From Gemmataceae bacterium (GTDB lineage Bacteria; Planctomycetota; Planctomycetia; Gemmatales; Gemmataceae), in contig JANWVS010000008.1 in the NCBI GenBank assembly GCA_025056835.1, forward strand, positions 1 through 15,193: a DNA stretch of 15,193 nucleotides. Direction: 5' to 3'. How positions within the stretch are numbered: the stretch's first letter is position 1; each line of letters begins with the position of its first letter. Shown here one piece after another: positions 14,554-15,193 of this stretch. The notes below the pieces were generated by a model that searched no databases, was not told where the DNA came from, and saw only the letters and a program-made list of their open reading frames with translations. Position numbers and translations under genes: made by a program.

Positions 14554-14663
14554 ACGAATATGACTACGGCGCGGCCCCGGTTTCTTCACCATCTGCGGCG
14601 GGCGCATAGACTGACCCAACCTTGCAGCAACGCGCCGGCGTTTTCGGCGAAGGATATTGATCC

Positions 14664-15193
14664 ATGAGACGCATCGCCATCTACGACACAACCCTGCGCG
14701 ACGGCAGCCAAGGCGCGGGAGTCAACTTCTCGCTCCAGGACAAGCTGCTGATTACCAGGCGACTTGACGAATTGGGCTTCGATTACGTCGAAGGCGGCTA
14801 TCCTTTGTCGAACCCCAAGGATTTCGAGTATTTCCAGGAAGTTCGCAAGCTGCCTCTGCGCCATGCCAAGATCGCCGCTTTCGGGATGACGCGGCGCAAA
14901 AACTGCAAGCCGGCCGACGACACCTGCCTGAAAGCCTTGATCGAGTCCCAGGCCGCGGTGGTCACGCTGGTCGGCAAGACTTGGGACATGCACGTCCGCG
15001 AAGTCCTCGGGGCCTCTCTCGACGAAAACCTCCACATGATCCGCGATTCGGTCGGTTATTGCCTGGCCCAGGGCCGCGAGGTGCTCTACGACGCCGAGCA
15101 TTTTTTCGATGGCTTCAAGCACAACCCCGAATACGCCCTGGAGACGCTGAGGGCTGCCCGAGCCGGCGGCGCTTCGGTGCTCGTGCTTTGCGA
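14664..15193 (+). CDS. cimA: Citramalate synthase, 5' part (continues beyond the window)
   Basis: I translated this by hand because the frame runs off the window: 176 complete codons, no stop. The product belongs to the HMG-CoA-lyase-like/alpha-isopropylmalate synthase family and is closest to citramalate synthase, which condenses pyruvate and acetyl-CoA as a threonine-independent route to isoleucine. The catalytic signature is 'YDTTLRDGSQGAGVNFS' (7-23), with metal-binding Asp8 and Arg12. 'LDELGFDYVEGGYPLSNPKD' (34-53) and 'AFGMTRRKN' (73-81) fit the cimA branch better than leuA or homocitrate synthase. The ATG at 14664 has GAAGGA about ten bases upstream. The C-terminal regulatory (LeuA dimer) domain would lie outside the window, so allosteric control cannot be judged. 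Confidence 0.88.
   Translation, partial: MRRIAIYDTTLRDGSQGAGVNFSLQDKLLITRRLDELGFDYVEGGYPLSNPKDFEYFQEVRKLPLRHAKIAAFGMTRRKNCKPADDTCLKALIESQAAVVTLVGKTWDMHVREVLGASLDENLHMIRDSVGYCLAQGREVLYDAEHFFDGFKHNPEYALETLRAARAGGASVLVLC

Noticed and set aside
13945..14667. Plus-strand open frame of 240 codons opposite the M20 hydrolase
   Set aside because: The opposite strand carries every M20 metal ligand in order; this frame has no protein-like motif.

Overview
The window looks like chromosomal DNA of a planctomycete, probably Planctomycetia (Pirellulales/Gemmatales-like). This is inference from three things: high GC with long antisense shadow frames; ribosomal proteins of planctomycete flavour (lysine-rich S11 N-terminus, four-cysteine S4, long-tailed L17); and a secreted protein of the 'YYPIADGSKWTYQV' type. 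No phage, transposon, CRISPR or tRNA was found.

Layout. (1) 1-2377, minus strand: a three-gene sugar/glycan operon read right to left. It runs NAD-dependent epimerase, then a HddC-like sugar-phosphate nucleotidyltransferase (ATGA stop/start overlap), then a GT2-type glycosyltransferase that leaves the window. A second GT2-like glycosyltransferase (2508-3446, plus) diverges from it. (2) 3543-6833, minus strand: a membrane M48 metallopeptidase, a TIM-barrel sugar isomerase/epimerase and a DJ-1/PfpI-family protein. (3) 6928-10755, plus strand: a detached alpha-type ribosomal operon, rpmJ-rpsM-rpsK-rpsD-rpoA-rplQ. It has its own sigma70-like promoter (TTGAGC-N17-TATAAG) and unusually long, structured spacers. 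(4) 10693-11109, minus: a DUF420 membrane protein whose 3' end overlaps rplQ tail to tail. (5) 11396-12429, plus: two adjacent tandem-CBS-domain genes. (6) 12638-13363, plus: an exported protein of unknown function. (7) 13384-14553, minus: an M20 deacetylase/peptidase (ArgE/DapE type), divergent from the 5' part of citramalate synthase cimA (14664 to the window end).

How the genes work together. The left block probably makes an activated sugar and attaches it to a surface glycan. The central block supplies small-subunit proteins, RNA polymerase alpha and L17. Its spacers hold candidate RNA regulatory structures: a possible pseudoknot before rpsM, a 9-bp hairpin and weak promoter before rpsK, and a 9-bp hairpin before rpoA. 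These are the most interesting unexplained signals in the window. All genes are ordinary families, so I do not claim a new defence or metabolic system.
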